DNA of 64,000 nucleotides from Desmodus rotundus (GCF_022682495.2 NC_071391.1:17707680-17771679); one strand, 5' to 3'; positions 22,614 through 34,290 are shown, counted from the first letter of the stretch. Notes: generated from the letters alone by a model not told the origin. Numbers and translations: made by a program.

Positions 22614-25600
22614 TCCCAGTATATGCAGTGTGATGCTTATGTGGTGGCTCTGCTGTGCTGTTATGCAGAGGTGCAAAAATACATGTTTTCTTGGCTGCTG
22701 GGCCTATGCTGTCTCTTTAAAACAGACTGTCCCCATTAGCCTAAGACAACTTGTTATCTTATGGCTGCTGGAACTTGACATCTATAGTGTCTCTGTGTAG
22801 CTATGGGGGTCAATAGAAGAAAAACAGCAATAGAATTCTGTGACATTTTACAGGTAATACGCATGGGTGTGTAAAACACAAAGGCAGCATTTAGCTGCTA
22901 TTACCTCTCTAGCAAACAGAAACTCGGTTTCTATAAATTATACTCATCAGCAGACTGTAATTGATTGCTACTCTCAACTCATTTTAGAAAACTCAATAAA
23001 AGAAAGCAATGAAAATGTGCCAGATGATTTCCACAGAGGGAAAGAATGAAAGAGCTGGGAAGGAAAGCAGCCTCAATCATAGTCACTGCATGCTTCCTTA
23101 AACACTGCCCAGTCCTGGATGGACGATTTTTCCTTTTTCGTTGGCATTCCCAGACCTAATGGGTGCAGCAAATTTCCCTGATGTTGTGTTTACCTCATTC
23201 TTGCTTTTATTTGCTTTGATAAAGTCCCATTGGTATTAAAGATTACAGACGGGTTATTCTGGTTCAGTTATTTCCAGCTACATCAGTACATCACCAAAAA
23301 GAGCTTCAGAAAGTAACAGCTAGTAAGCATTGCTTTCCATCTCCCAGGTAGCAAATGCAATTGTTTTGTTTTTCCGGATCGCAAAATGACTGGATGTCAG
23401 CAGCTTACACCCTGCAGGGCAAATCAAGATGCTGCATAAAGTGTTCGGAATTGCTATGTCGGCATTGATAGCAGAATGGTAATAACAGAATGCCGGACAC
23501 AATAGGGCTTTTGATAACGTCAACCACTTATTCCCAGGTGGAGGATAGACTGTGTCATTGTGTCATTCCAACCCACCTTTTATTTTCCCTCCTCTTTCTT
23601 GACCTGCAGAATTTTTTTAGGATGAATTATCGCCTCCTTCCTTGCCACAGACAGACTGTGATTCAATAGCTGGCTCTGCCACAGTATCTCAGGTTATGTG
23701 GCTCAAAGATAACTCTCTAATAGTTTGCCTTCCCAAAAGGTTTCATGCTTCTCTGGCTCACCTTTTCTTCTAAGTCTTTGCCGTAACTTACTAGATGTAT
23801 TTAGCAACTAACAAACTCCTTGATTGTGTATCTTTAAGGGGGGAAGAGGAGAACAATATTGAGAAATTCCATAGATTATTCACATACCTATAGACACACA
23901 CAGGCTTTGCTTTCTTTAGTTGTATTCCATGCTTGGCAAGCTTTTCACTCTAGTCAGCCATCTTTAGCTCAAGAATTGCTGCCTTAGAAAACAAATCTGT
24001 TCTTGCAAACATTGTACAAGTAGCATGCTAATCATTCTATACAGCTATCCATGTTTTCACCATTCTCTCTGCCCAAACTTTGAGATGGGATGAGTTTCAT
24101 CAGCCATCTAGATTTCTTTATATGTCACTTCCTTATAAAACTTAGATGAAATGTTTCACCAGTTTTTCTCTAATGCCACACAACCAACTTGTCTAATCTT
24201 TTAATTAAACTATCAATATGTGTGAATGTGTTTGTCCATGCAGCAGAAATCAACAACAATCATGACACTTCCCATAAAAATCTGCTACAAGATTGCGTAA
24301 TAACATTATCTATCTGGGTCATTGGCTATGATGTTACAGAGGACTTCCAATTTTACTTTCTGTATTAATCCCACAGTTGTGCTATATATCAGGCATTTGT
24401 CTTCACTGACTTTCCACAAAAAGCTTGTATTACTACCTTTATATGTATCATATTCATAGATAAGGTCATTTCCATAGTGTGGATGCATTTGGAAGGAAGC
24501 AGTCACATGGTGAGCTCATGAGATGATCATCAGCATATTCATATCATCCAAATAGGAGCCAAATAAGAGCCAAATTAGTAAATTTGGGTTAATTAATCCA
24601 AATGAATTTTGTTTCATTAATTCATGTAAATAGCAACAATTAGCAAGATAAAGAAGCTGAGAAAATGCGGCTTGAAGTGTTGCTTGGAGTGATTTATCTG
24701 CAGAGAATTCCCTTAACTTCCTAAAATGATATGGCCATCATTCCATAAACAAAGGCATTTCTTTAAGGCCTAATGTTGAGAAATGGTTTCTGCCATGAAG
24801 AATGTTTCCTTCCACCTCCCCATCCTCTACCGATTCAAAGTTTCTCTCTTTCTTTGCCCTGTTTCCACTTTTGTTGTTAATTTTTAATATTTTAAGTTCC
24901 TGAACTGTGACCTGTGTATTTTAGATAAAGAGAACAACAAAGGTTTAACTTTCAAAATCATATGAAATCAGCAAGAAATTGCCCCCCTATGTGCCGTAAG
25001 AACTGGTGGAGATGTGGAGAGGAGAGACACTGCACTTTGTCTGCCTTTGTTTCTCCACCCTTCCCTTCTGCCTGGAGACTGAATGCCTCCACTGACATTG
25101 TCAACAAAGCTATTATTCCACTCATTGGTCAATACATGTTTATTTTCTGCTGAATGCCTGGGGAAATGATGCATTGTGTGCTGATCTCTCCCTTGGGTTC
25201 ATTGTTTCAGGAACAATAATGCTGAATCTGTATTATGCACATACCTGATGATAAGGCTGGGGAGTGGAGGATTAATCATAACTCACCTGCATGGAAACTC
25301 ACATAAAAGATGAAAATAAAAATGATAAGCATCTGTTTCCTGAAGAAGAGAGGGCTGGCCACTTTAATCTTCTAAGAAAAGTCAATTTGTGGCTTATCTT
25401 TATGAAAACCTCTGCCTGTCTGTGGAGTCACTGGTGAAACAAAAGACTGTCAAACGTGACAGACTTTCAATCAGAAAGTCATCCCTTTAACATGCCAGTT
25501 TCTTTTTTTAATGGATATTCTTGGCCTCTGGGCTAAGGAAAAAGTTTACTTGAAATAAATACATGTATATTTTGGGAGAGCTCTGCATGATGTCAATTAA

Positions 25601-25734
25601 AGTTTTTTTGCTAAAGTGTAAATATTTGATGTTATGTATAGATATATATATTTTAACTGATTCAAGTTCTTCTCCGGACTTGTAACCTGAGGCAGACTTG
25701 TAACCTAAGTTTACCCATTCCAGTCACTGTCTTT
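22614..25734. other. Repeat-poor unique block with conserved-element texture
   Basis: About 3.1 kb contain no transposon that I can recognise, unusual for this window. Sub-blocks with retained CpGs or homeodomain-type cores lie at 23,300-23,540 (CCGGATCGCAAAATG, TCGGCATTGATAGCAG, TGCCGGACAC) and 24,550-24,700 (GGGTTAATTAATCC, TTCATTAATTCATG). No coding exon was recognised. Confidence 0.4.
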
Positions 25735-25965
25735 GAAGGTCTTCCTCTGAGCTCCCCACCTCTGAAAAGAAGTAACTAACTTCAGTATACACTGATTGTT
25801 TCTTCCTTGTGTGCTTCCTCCGTACACTGGTATGTACTTATTTCCGTATCCTCTAGCACAGTTGTTTGCACTTTGCCTCCACTTTCACAAATGCCTGAAG
25901 GCATCCTAACACCTAACTCACATAGTTGCTGGGAAGTTTACATAAAAGAACATATGCTGATTTCC
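25735..25965 (+). mobile_element. L2-like fragment (weak)
   Basis: The texture 'CTTCCTCTGAGCTCCCCACC… TGTGTGCTTCCTCCG… TCTAGCACAGTTG' resembles the L2 3' region. Highly diverged. Confidence 0.35.
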
Positions 25966-25980
25966 ACCTCCTAGTCCTGT

Positions 25981-26830
25981 TGTTACAGAACAGAAGTGGG
26001 GTTCAACTGCTTCCTGACCATAGGCAAATTCTGGAGGCAGAGGTTGGGTGAAAGAAGAAAGGGGACATTTATTCAAAAGCTACACAATCTTGGGAGAATG
26101 GCAGTCTTCTGCCTCATAGCCACCCCTCTTTTAGAACACCCAGCGAAAAATAGCCCCACCATCCTCTGCCAGAGGAATCCAAGACTGTACCCAGAGTTCC
26201 TTCTCCCATTTAAAAAATACCATCCTTGGGAAACCGCAGGTGGCCACTGTATGATCATCCAGGCAGCTTGGCTTCTCTTCCCTTCATTGTTGAACCTCAG
26301 GTTCCTTTCTCAAGTCTGCATGCATGTCATTGCTGCCACTTCCCACACTGGGGATGGAGTTGGGGAGCCTGCCACCTGGCCATGTGGCTTCCAGTGTCCC
26401 CCCATCAGAAAGGGCTTGAGCTCCCCGATAGAGCAAACAAGGGAAAGAAGCTGCATGTTCCTCCCTACCCTCTATCTTAAGTCCCCTGGCACAAAATTCT
26501 GTGTGCTCTGGAAGGGCCCAGCCCCCCAGCCAATCCTATCCTTTTCTCAGGCTAGACTAGCAGGTCAGCACCTCCCCCTGCAGCCATGTTCTGGAAGGGA
26601 GTAGGAAAGCTTTTCCCTCCATCAATCACTCTTGCCACCCTGTGCATACTCCACACAGGTTCCTTCTCTCACAGTGTCTCAGCCTAGGGGTAGGGAAATC
26701 TACCACATGTCATGCTAGCTGCATGGCTTCACCTCCGCCTCTGGCATTTCCTGTGACCCCTCCGTCTCTTGGCCCCTCCTCTACCTCATGGTCTGGCCAG
26801 GTCTGATATAGATCTATCTGTATTACTGTT
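25981..26830 (-). mobile_element. Solo LTR of an ERV family also present at 57.4 kb
   Basis: The plus-strand left end TGTTACAGAACAG is the 3' end of the LTR on the minus strand. Near it, the reverse complement has a polyadenylation signal (TTTGAATAAATGTCCCC, around 26,065-26,080) and then a short U5. It aligns over most of its length with the LTR at 57,404-58,341: shared blocks include 'GGCAAATTCTGGAGGCAGAG', 'AGAATGGCAG' and 'TTCTCCCATTTAAAAAATACCA'. The right boundary is not clear. No internal ERV sequence is attached. The long open frame at 25,996-26,604 is a chance product of GC-rich LTR sequence. Confidence 0.7.
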
Positions 26831-27111
26831 ACCAATCTAAAGTTGAAAAGAAAACTGGGTACTTGAAAAAAGGAAAAGCCTGGGTAATGTGGGTACCCCA
26901 GCATTAGTACAGGTAGAGCTCCATATTCATCTCCTATGAACGTTCTGTATTGTATCTCTAGGCACTGGTGGCTGGTAAACCATCTGAGACTCACAGACAT
27001 AGCTTTGTTTTTTGTTTGCTTGTTTCTATAATAAGTTTTGATTACTTTTGATAAGCTTTTTTTGGTATATAAAATAACTCATCAACATTTCAAAATCAAA
27101 TATTTTCCCAT
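26831..27111. other. Unique DNA, holds the source copy of a local duplication
   Basis: 27,055-27,102 ('…AAAATAACTCATCAACATTT…') is nearly repeated at 28,174-28,222. No other feature was recognised. Confidence 0.5.
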
Positions 27112-27464
27112 GAAAATATAAAACTGTCTAAGTGAAATAAGCCAGGCGGTGAGGGACAAATACCATATGATCTCACCTTTAACTGGAACATAAGCAATAG
27201 AAGAAAAAAGCAAACAAAATATAACCAGAGACATTGAAGTTAAGAACAATGTAACAATAGCCAGGGGGGAGTGGGGTGGGGACAGTGGGAAGAGGGGATT
27301 ACAGGAACTAGTATAAAGGACACACAGACAAAATCAAGGGGGAGGGTGGAGGTGGGGGAGGGAAGTGGGTTCAGCTGGGGTGGGGTGGAGGGATGGGGAG
27401 AAAAGGCATACAACTGTAATTGAATTACAATAAAAATTAAAAAAAAAGAAAATATAAAACTGTC
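27112..27464 (+). mobile_element. Young 5'-truncated L1 with perfect 17-bp target duplication
   Basis: A 17-base direct repeat (GAAAATATAAAACTGTC) flanks the insert at 27,112-27,128 and 27,448-27,464. The body carries 'CATATGATCTCACCTTTAAC', 'ACCAGAGACATTGAAGTTAAG', a G-rich 3' UTR and 'GGCATACAACTGTAATTG', ending in AATAAAAATT plus an A-tail. Only the last ~320 bases of L1 were inserted. The perfect duplication and low divergence suggest a recent, bat-lineage event. Confidence 0.95.
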
Positions 27465-27866
27465 ACATTTAGCTACATTCCTATAGGATTGAGGCTGATT
27501 AAGAACATAACGTTTAGATGGGTGTTCTGCAGGTTTTCACTCTCTCTTTCTTTGTGTCCTACTTGCTTCATCCATTAGTACTGTTATTTGGCTGCTGGAG
27601 CCATTTGAGTTTGAGACTGCTTTCTAGATTCATAGCTTCTTCGAAGACGTCATAGTTAGAGATAATAGCATGCTTTGCCCACATTATTTCCCTTTAAATT
27701 CCATCTTAAATTCTACATGTTTTCTCTCTTAATCTAAACAAAGAACATAAAAATAGGTTATGCTTCTCTTTCCTTAAATTTTTTATGCAATGTTCTGAAT
27801 AATTATAGTACTTTTATAATGTCATATTGGGGGGTTATAATTTACCTGATAATATATTCTTTTATG
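27465..27866. other. Unique DNA
   Basis: No feature was recognised. Confidence 0.4.
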
Positions 27867-28083
27867 GGTTCTGGTTGCATGAGTCAGTTGGTTAGAACAT
27901 TGTCCCATAACTGAAGGGTTGAGGGTTCAACTCCCAGTCAAGACCCATACCTATGATCCCTGTTCTGGGTACATAAGGGAGGCAACAAATCAATGTTTCT
28001 TTATCACATTGATGTTTCTTTCTCTTCTTTCCCCTGTCCCCTCTTCACTCTCTAAAGCAATGAAAAAAATGCCTTGGGGTAAG

Positions 28084-28085
<2 letters not shown>
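27867..28085 (+). mobile_element. VES SINE
   Basis: Landmarks: 'CTGGTTGCATGAGTCAGTTGGTTAGAACATTGTCCC' (A-box region), B-box 'GGGTTCAACTCCC', 'ATCAATGTTTCTTTATCACATTGATGTTTC' and the tail 'AAAGCAATGAAAAAAATGCCTTGGGG'. This is the subfamily with the CT-rich and 'CCTTGGGGTAAGGA' end. A long TA microsatellite grows from its tail. Confidence 0.9.

Positions 28086-28124
<39 letters not shown>
28086..28124. repeat. (AT)n microsatellite on a SINE tail
   Basis: 39 bases of uninterrupted alternating AT, directly 3' of the VES SINE. Confidence 0.95.
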
Positions 28125-28129
<5 letters not shown>

Positions 28130-28137
28130 CTATATAT

Positions 28138-28340
28138 AAAAATAGTTTATATATAAACTATTTTTTTCAATATGCTTTTTTTTGGTTTATAAAATAACTC
28201 ATCAGCATTTCAAAATCAAATAAAATTTGATTTTGAAATGCTGATGATTATATATATCATCTACTGATAATTATATATAATCATCTACTTTTATAGAATT
28301 ATATGTATATATAATTTTATAATTCTATAAAAGTAGATTA
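28138..28340. repeat. Three perfect inverted repeats in tandem, partly copied from 27.06 kb
   Basis: 28,138-28,165 is a 28-bp perfect palindrome without a loop (AAAAATAGTTTATA and its complement). 28,199-28,221 and 28,225-28,247 are perfect 23-bp arms around a 3-base loop. 28,283-28,302 and 28,319-28,338 are perfect 20-bp arms around a 16-base spacer. The left arm of the second hairpin belongs to the near-copy of 27,055-27,102. The zone is almost pure AT and should extrude cruciforms readily. Confidence 0.9.
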
Positions 28341-28775
28341 AGATTTAGTGACCTTTGGAGTAAAAAACCTTCGGTTCTGAGAGACTGACTATATCAACAT
28401 ACAATGGACAGACTATGTATGACAATGGAACTCTTAGTCACAACCTGCAGTAACCAGATCAGGAAGCCCAACCCCAAATTCTATAGCAATCAGCCCCAAA
28501 CTTCAGGACTTGATTAATAACCACCATCTTCCCTAATTTTTTCACCTCCTTCCAACTTAGGACAAAGCAGAGAAAGCCAAATACACTCCCTTAACTACAG
28601 CCTCCTGACACCTTCCCATTTTCCTACTATGAAGTTTCTAACTCCCCTTCCACCTTTGAGTCTGTATCCAATGCAAGTGATGGTTGCTGAGTACTGTGCT
28701 ATAGCAAGTCCTTCATAAACATCTTTTGTTTGTTCTAATTTGGGTGGTCTTCCTTTATTTCCACAGTTCAAATCC
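28341..28775 (+). mobile_element. Possible degraded LTR 3' end
   Basis: The last ~130 bases ('GCTATAGCAAGTCCTTCATAAACATCTTTTGTTTGTTCTAATTTGGGTGGTC…') resemble the polyadenylation and U5 region of old mammalian ERV LTRs. The upstream part is not clear. Tentative. Confidence 0.35.
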
Positions 28776-28985
28776 GATACTGTCTCTTATTACTTACATA
28801 CCTTTGTGCCTACTTCTTAACTTCTCTGAGTCTTAGTTTCTTCATTCTGAAATGGCGTTGTTAGTGATACCTACCACACAGAATCAAATCGGTTAATAAA
28901 ATATAAGTAAAACTTCTAAAAGGTGCTTGGTACACTGTCAGCCCATAGTAGTGCTCAGTATTTTTATTCATTATAATTATTTTTA
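28776..28985 (+). mobile_element. MIR SINE
   Basis: Forward MIR order: 'CTTCTTAACTTCTCTGAGTCTTAGTTTCTTCATTCTGAAATGG', 'GTGATACCTACCACACAG', 'AGGTGCTTGGTACACTGTC'. Confidence 0.75.
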
Positions 28986-29105
28986 GACATGAGGAAACAA
29001 ACTACAGAGAATAAAGGTCTTGCTTGAAGTTTACAGAAATTAAATGTCTGAGCTGGCTATACACACTCTCTGCTAGGTCAAGTCCAGTGTCCTTTCTCCT
29101 ACCAC
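28986..29105 (-). mobile_element. MIR-like fragment
   Basis: Reverse MIR texture 'GACATGAGGAAACAAACTACAGAG' and 'GGTCTTGCTTGAAGTTTACAG'. Diverged. Confidence 0.45.
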
Positions 29106-29639
29106 AAGCAAACTCTTCCTTGCATGCAGAACATATTCAGCAACTGTATTCTAAATGAATACATGAAAGAATAAATAAACGAATGAGCAGATTAAATTGT
29201 TACCTACATTGCAAATAAAACTATAGTTAAAGGAAGGAATCATATAAATAACCAAAAAGTGTATGTGTCCAGAACCAACTATGTCCAACCTTGTAAGGAG
29301 GTAAAATGATTTTAGAACTGGAGAGTAGATTACAGATCATTTAGTGCCATGGTTTTCAAACGTTTTCAAACTCCACAATACTAGGAATACAGAAAGGAGA
29401 GTGTCAATGGTAATATCTAAGTAGTAACAAAATCAAGCCAATCTCTAATCATAGTTCTTTTGTGATAAATGAAAGACTGAGGAAAATATTTAAATTTTTT
29501 GAACTTTATTCTTCCTATAAGTATTGTTTGTGAATAATTACCACATCAATCATAATTTTCAGACATGGATGAATCATGACCAATCCCAAAATAAGAAGCC
29601 ACTGAAGCACTGTAATGAGACTCATGTGTTTTAGTTTGG
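29106..29639. other. Unique AT-rich DNA
   Basis: No feature was recognised apart from short A-rich runs. Confidence 0.4.
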
Positions 29640-30110
29640 ATTCCCTTAAAATATAAACCCTGGAACAAGGATTTGTGTACATGTAGATTATTAGAGAGGT
29701 AATCCAGGGAAAACATGAGGTCATGGGAAGAGAGATAAGGAGTAAAGGAGAGACAGTAAGAGGTATACAGATAAGCATATTACTCTTATGAACAACTGGG
29801 GGTCAGTTAAACTGCGGACACACTGTGAAACACTGAGGTATAGTCTACAGAATTGTTCTTGTGAGGTGTGGGAAGACTAAGACTTTAGTCTCTCTTGGAT
29901 TGAGTGATGCTAACTCCCAAGCGCTTCTTGCTTGCATCTCTTACAAACTAGAGGCTCTCTGAATGACAAGAGAACATCTCCAGTCAGAGAGAGACGGGAA
30001 GTAACAGGTGTTCTTGGGAATTGTCTGCAAGTGACCTCTGGGGTAACCCAAGGGGTGACAACCATGGCAGGACAGTGTCTGCTACGCAAATTCTTAACGT
30101 GGGAAAAAAA
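29640..30110 (-). mobile_element. Possible old ERV LTR
   Basis: 'ACCCTGGAACAAGGATTTGTGTACATGTAGATTATTAGAGAGGTAATCC' resembles the polyadenylation region of an old LTR read in reverse. The remainder is purine-rich and diverged. Tentative, family not assigned. Confidence 0.35.
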
Positions 30111-30829
30111 TACTGATTAAGATATTTGTTTTAGTTTTATGTCTTTATAAAAATTAGTGATATTGTAAATGGCAAAAGTTAAACTGGAGAAAATATAAAT
30201 GTGACAAAGGATTTTATCTTTCACATATAAATTATGCAGAAGGAAAAAGCTAACAAGAGAAAAAAAGGCTGGTAGAGAAATACATAGAAATCATGAAGCT
30301 AATTCATAAAAGACAGAATGAAAAAGGTAAAAACACTCACTTGGAAGGAGGTGTTCATTGTTTCATTCACCTAAGAAAGTTCATTAACCTTAGACCTAGC
30401 TTTCTAGATATTCTGCCAAGAGTTCAGTGAAAGGGGACTTTCATACCCTGCTGATGGATACAGCATTTTGGTAAACAGTTTAATTGTTTATATCAAGGGA
30501 TTTAAAGTTGCTTAAAGCCCTTTGATTAAGTTATTCTACTTCTAAAAATTCACCCTGGGGAAAAGAATAGAAGGATATGAAAAAATGCACATTTTCCTTG
30601 AAACATTTGAATTATTTTAAAATAATAACTAACCCACATAAATAATATCATGTGGATGCTTAAATATATTATGGACCCATACAAAGTATATTATACAAGC
30701 CCTTTGCAAGGAGTTTTTCAAAAGCACGGAGTGTTGTTAGTCTCACTTGTTTGAAAGACACAAAGTTTCATGCAGAATGCATACAACCTGTCATACAACA
30801 GTGAGGGCTTGGCATGCTGTGGTCACTAC
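30111..30829. other. Unique AT-rich DNA
   Basis: No feature was recognised. Confidence 0.4.
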
Positions 30830-31010
30830 CGTAAATCCTTTCATACATGTTGACTTCATCCTTTCAAGGATATACTATTCTTATCAACTGTGTTTTACAG
30901 ATAAATAAACTGGGGCCACTGAGACACTAAGTATACCATCCAAGATTGCAGCTATTAAATGATGGAATTGGGATTCACACCCAGGTGACGTGGGTACACA
31001 TGCTGGAAGA
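30830..31010 (-). mobile_element. MIR SINE
   Basis: Reverse MIR: 'TGTTTTACAGATAAATAAACTGGGGCC', 'GATGGAATTGGGATTCACACCCAGG'. Confidence 0.75.
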
Positions 31011-31494
31011 CTCTCAACAAGTTGTTGACTACTTTTCAAAGGAGACTCCTGAGAGGATAAGCTGAACTGGGAATACTGCTAGGCCCTGGCCAACAAAAGT
31101 GGCTTGTAACTCCCTCTCTGTCTCTTGTTCTCTTTCCCTCCCTTCTTCCTTTCCTCCTATTCTCAGTCTCCATGAGTCTGTACTACAGGGTACCAGAAAT
31201 TATATGGGCAAGACAACATTCGATAAGTACCCACTCCAGTTCAATTCACTGGCCACTCCAGAGTAAAGCCAATCTAGAACTCTCTGAACTAAGAACTTCC
31301 CCCAAGAGAAATCATGGTTATTATAAATTATACTATTTATTAATGATATTTAATGCTTAATGATAAATATGTAATTATATTTATAACAATTTACAGTCAT
31401 CTTTCCTTATATTATAATGAAGCATACAGATTGGACACTAAAATCCTATCGTTTTGGATTGCATAGACTTCCAGTAACATATTTCTTACAAATG
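31011..31494. other. Unique DNA with a CT-rich tract
   Basis: A CT-rich run at 31,108-31,170 follows 'GGCCCTGGCC', which could be the remains of a VES SINE but is too degraded to call. Confidence 0.35.
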
Positions 31495-31650
31495 AGATTG
31501 ATCAGAATGACTTGGGTTCAAATCCCATTCTACTGCCTACTGGCTGACTTTGGCAGGTTCCTGAGTCTCTCTAAATCTCCTATAAAATGATAAATTCAGA
31601 GTTCAAATACCATTGGTTATTGTGAGGTGTAAAGAAAATGATGTGGCAAT
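31495..31650 (+). mobile_element. MIR SINE
   Basis: Forward MIR: 'CTTGGGTTCAAATCCCATTC', 'GGCTGACTTTGGCAGGTTCC', 'CTCCTATAAAATG', 'TTGTGAGGTGTAAAG'. Confidence 0.7.
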
Positions 31651-32265
31651 TTTAGAAAGAACACTATTTTTTTACTTATCTGAGAAGATGCTTACTCTTT
31701 ACTAAGCTCTCCACGATCCTTTGCTATTGTTATCATTTTTAAAGATAGAAAAGAACAACTTGCTTCCTTTTAGCTCTTGTGATGATGCAGAGCTGGCCCT
31801 ATAAGATCGGACTCTCTGTCCACCAGCAAGAAATGTGGTTGGACAAGAACGTTGAGTTGTTAATTTCTTCAGGACATGCCTCTGTCAAAGTCACACTCTT
31901 CTGGGGCAAACTCTAGCCCATGACTATGTAAGTCAAAAGTAGCTGACATTAGCTGTTCTCAGAGAAGCCCCCAGAAAAGAACTGAGCAAGGCTGTAATAC
32001 GAGGGTACCAGGAGTCATATCCATCCATGGTAGGGATTCCTCCAATGGGTAGTCTTTTTTCCAGAGGTCTGATTAGACTAGAAGAGATTTTGTCAGGTCC
32101 TGGTCCAGATCTGATGATAGTCTGCAGTGCCAGTCTTGCTTTGGACGTTGTTCTTTCTCAGGTGATTCTCCTAACTGCCTCTCAGCATGTGCTCTCACCA
32201 GTTCACTGCTTAATGCAGCTGGCATTAAGCTGCAAGAGACTTAACCCAAAAGACTGGGTTAAGAC
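31651..32265. other. Unique DNA
   Basis: No feature was recognised. Open frames here lack domains. Confidence 0.4.
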
Positions 32266-32458
32266 CAAGGTTTCTTGGTACCATTGACAATGACCCCACT
32301 GACATTCTGGGTTGTAAGTTGTGTCCTATGCATTCAAGGATCTTCAGCAATATCCTTGACCTCAATCCAGTATATACTAGTAGAACCCTTGCCCCAAGCT
32401 GTGACAATTAAAATTGTCTCTAGATATTGCTTGATATCCCCAGTTGAGGCCCCCTGCA
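32266..32458 (-). mobile_element. MER20-type hAT element
   Basis: 'CAAGGTTTCTTGGTACCATTGAC', 'TGTCTCTAGATATTGCTTGATATCC' and '…TTGAGGCCCCCTG' follow the MER20 order. This is the third copy in the window and the most diverged. Confidence 0.65.
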
Positions 32459-32529
32459 GATTTGCCCCTTATATAATCTTTGGTGTCATCTCTTATAAAA
32501 AGTTTTCTAGGCACTCGACTTCCCTGATC

Positions 32530-32760
32530 TCCTCACTGAGCTGAGTTGCATTCTGTGTTTACACAGCACCTGTCCTTTGGTTGCTGCAATCAGAGCTCTG
32601 AGCCAGCTCTATTACTGTCATCTACTTGTCTGATTTTCCCCTCTGCCTTGTGAGCTCCTTGAGCATAATGGCCTGATGCTTTCAATATTTGATGCCTAGT
32701 TCCTGAGTTCTGAATTCAGTAAGTGTTTTTGGATTGAAAGAATGACTGGTTAAAGAAATA
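32530..32760 (+). mobile_element. L2 LINE 3' end
   Basis: Classic L2 3' signature: 'CCTTGTGAGCTCCTTGAG', then 'GATGCCTAGTTCC' and 'GTAAGTGTTTTTGGATTGAAAGAATG'. Confidence 0.65.
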
Positions 32761-33783
32761 AAAGCTGCCAGGTCACTACCCAGAAAATAATCATAAAAGG
32801 AAAGAGAAGATTGTTTATTTTTTTCCTTGCTCTTTAGGAGTTTACTGTGTTCTTTACACTAACCTTGGCTATGTTTATAGGCAAAATTAACAGAAGTGTC
32901 CTGAAACATTTCTATCAAATCAGATATGTCTGCAAATGTTCAGGCTGGGCATTCAGTTTCGTACTTACCTAAATGTGATCGGTGCAATGTGGGCAGCTCT
33001 GTGAGATAACATCTAACCCTGCCAGTAGCTCATTTTTACTTGTGCTCTAAGACTTAAAAACCTGATTATGGAGTAATGAATCTGTAATGCTGCACAGGAA
33101 AATCTATTGAATTACTGAAAAATAATTCAAATTCTTTTCATAAACCTCATTCTATTCATTGCTAGGCATTATGAAATAATAGTGATTACAATATCCTCAA
33201 GAAAAATAATCTGTAAAACAAGACTTTTCTTATTTAAATATTGTTTATCCAGGTACTTATTATAATAAGATAATGATCTTACTCTGAATTAGCTGTTGAG
33301 TGAGATGTTCTGGTTGTTTGTAAGGTTTAATTCTATACAAAAAATAATCTTGGGATGTAGTCACTGTAACACCTAATGAATAAATATGAAGCTTATTTTC
33401 AAGTCATTTACACATTAGGAGATTTAAGTTTTAGCCCTCATTATTGTATTACATTCAATATAAAATTATATGCAGGCTTTGCCTTAACAAGTGAAATAAT
33501 TTGCATGCATCAATCACAGCAAGAAAGACAAGGTTTAACTTTTCTCATATATTAATACTGATGTGCAATTTGATTTGTAGCTTGAAAAGGCAAAGAGTGT
33601 TTATTTGGTTCAATTAGTGTAGATCTCATTGCTTGAAGAGCAATGTGTATTAATCAAGCATTATTTATTAAGCAATGATATTTACTTAGCACTGTGCTGA
33701 ATGTTGGAGCATAGGGGTTATAAATAATTTTAAAATATAATCATGACTGTTAGAGACATAGTCTCACAGAGAATAGGCTGGAG

Positions 33784-33815
<32 letters not shown>

Positions 33816-33930
33816 GAAACAAATTCTGAGGTGTTCTAAATTAAATTACAGTGGCAAGAGAATGAGGCAAGAACGGTTAACCAGTAAATAGCTATGGGCT
33901 AACTAACAAAAATTGCTCACAGTACTGATT
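32761..33930. other. Unique AT-rich DNA; conserved-element-like patch and a TA microsatellite
   Basis: 33,460-33,660 has an octamer-like ATTTGCAT, a TGATTGATG-type site on the reverse strand, and 'ATTAATCAAG'. It is free of recognisable repeats. An interrupted (TA)n tract lies at 33,784-33,815. A reverse L2-like patch may lie at 33,650-33,720. Confidence 0.4.
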
Positions 33931-34290
33931 GCATGTTGGGACTTTGAATCAACCTCCAGGGGCCATTAGCAGACCACTAGATGCCTCCACATCCTGAATA
34001 TGTATAAAGTTCCCACAACATTCCGTGTAACCAATCAAAAGTAGTAAATATTTCTTCCTTACTGACTGTGCACCTACCATAGAACTGTCTCCTTCTCAAC
34101 TTTTCCCACCCCCTTATCTGTAAACAATGCAAATTCTTCTAAAACAACTTACCTCTTTCTTTGCCCAAATGTAATATATAAAAGCACCACCCATCAACTC
34201 TAGGTTGGCAGACATGGTTACCTTCTCCACCTAATGCTGCTGCTGGTGGTTTGGACTTCATGTCCCAGGACCTTTCCTGGCTAGCAATTA
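33931..34290 (+). mobile_element. Possible old LTR with CCAAT and TATA boxes
   Basis: 'AACCAATCAAAAGTAG' (34,030) and 'AATATATAAAAGCACC' (34,172-34,187) are spaced as in an LTR U3, followed by 'CATGTCCCAGGACCTTTCCTGG'. The family was not identified and the boundaries are unclear. Confidence 0.35.

Noticed and set aside
25996..26604. 202-residue open frame, the longest in the window
   Set aside because: It lies wholly within a solo LTR. The second LTR copy at 57.4 kb does not preserve the frame, and no domain is visible.
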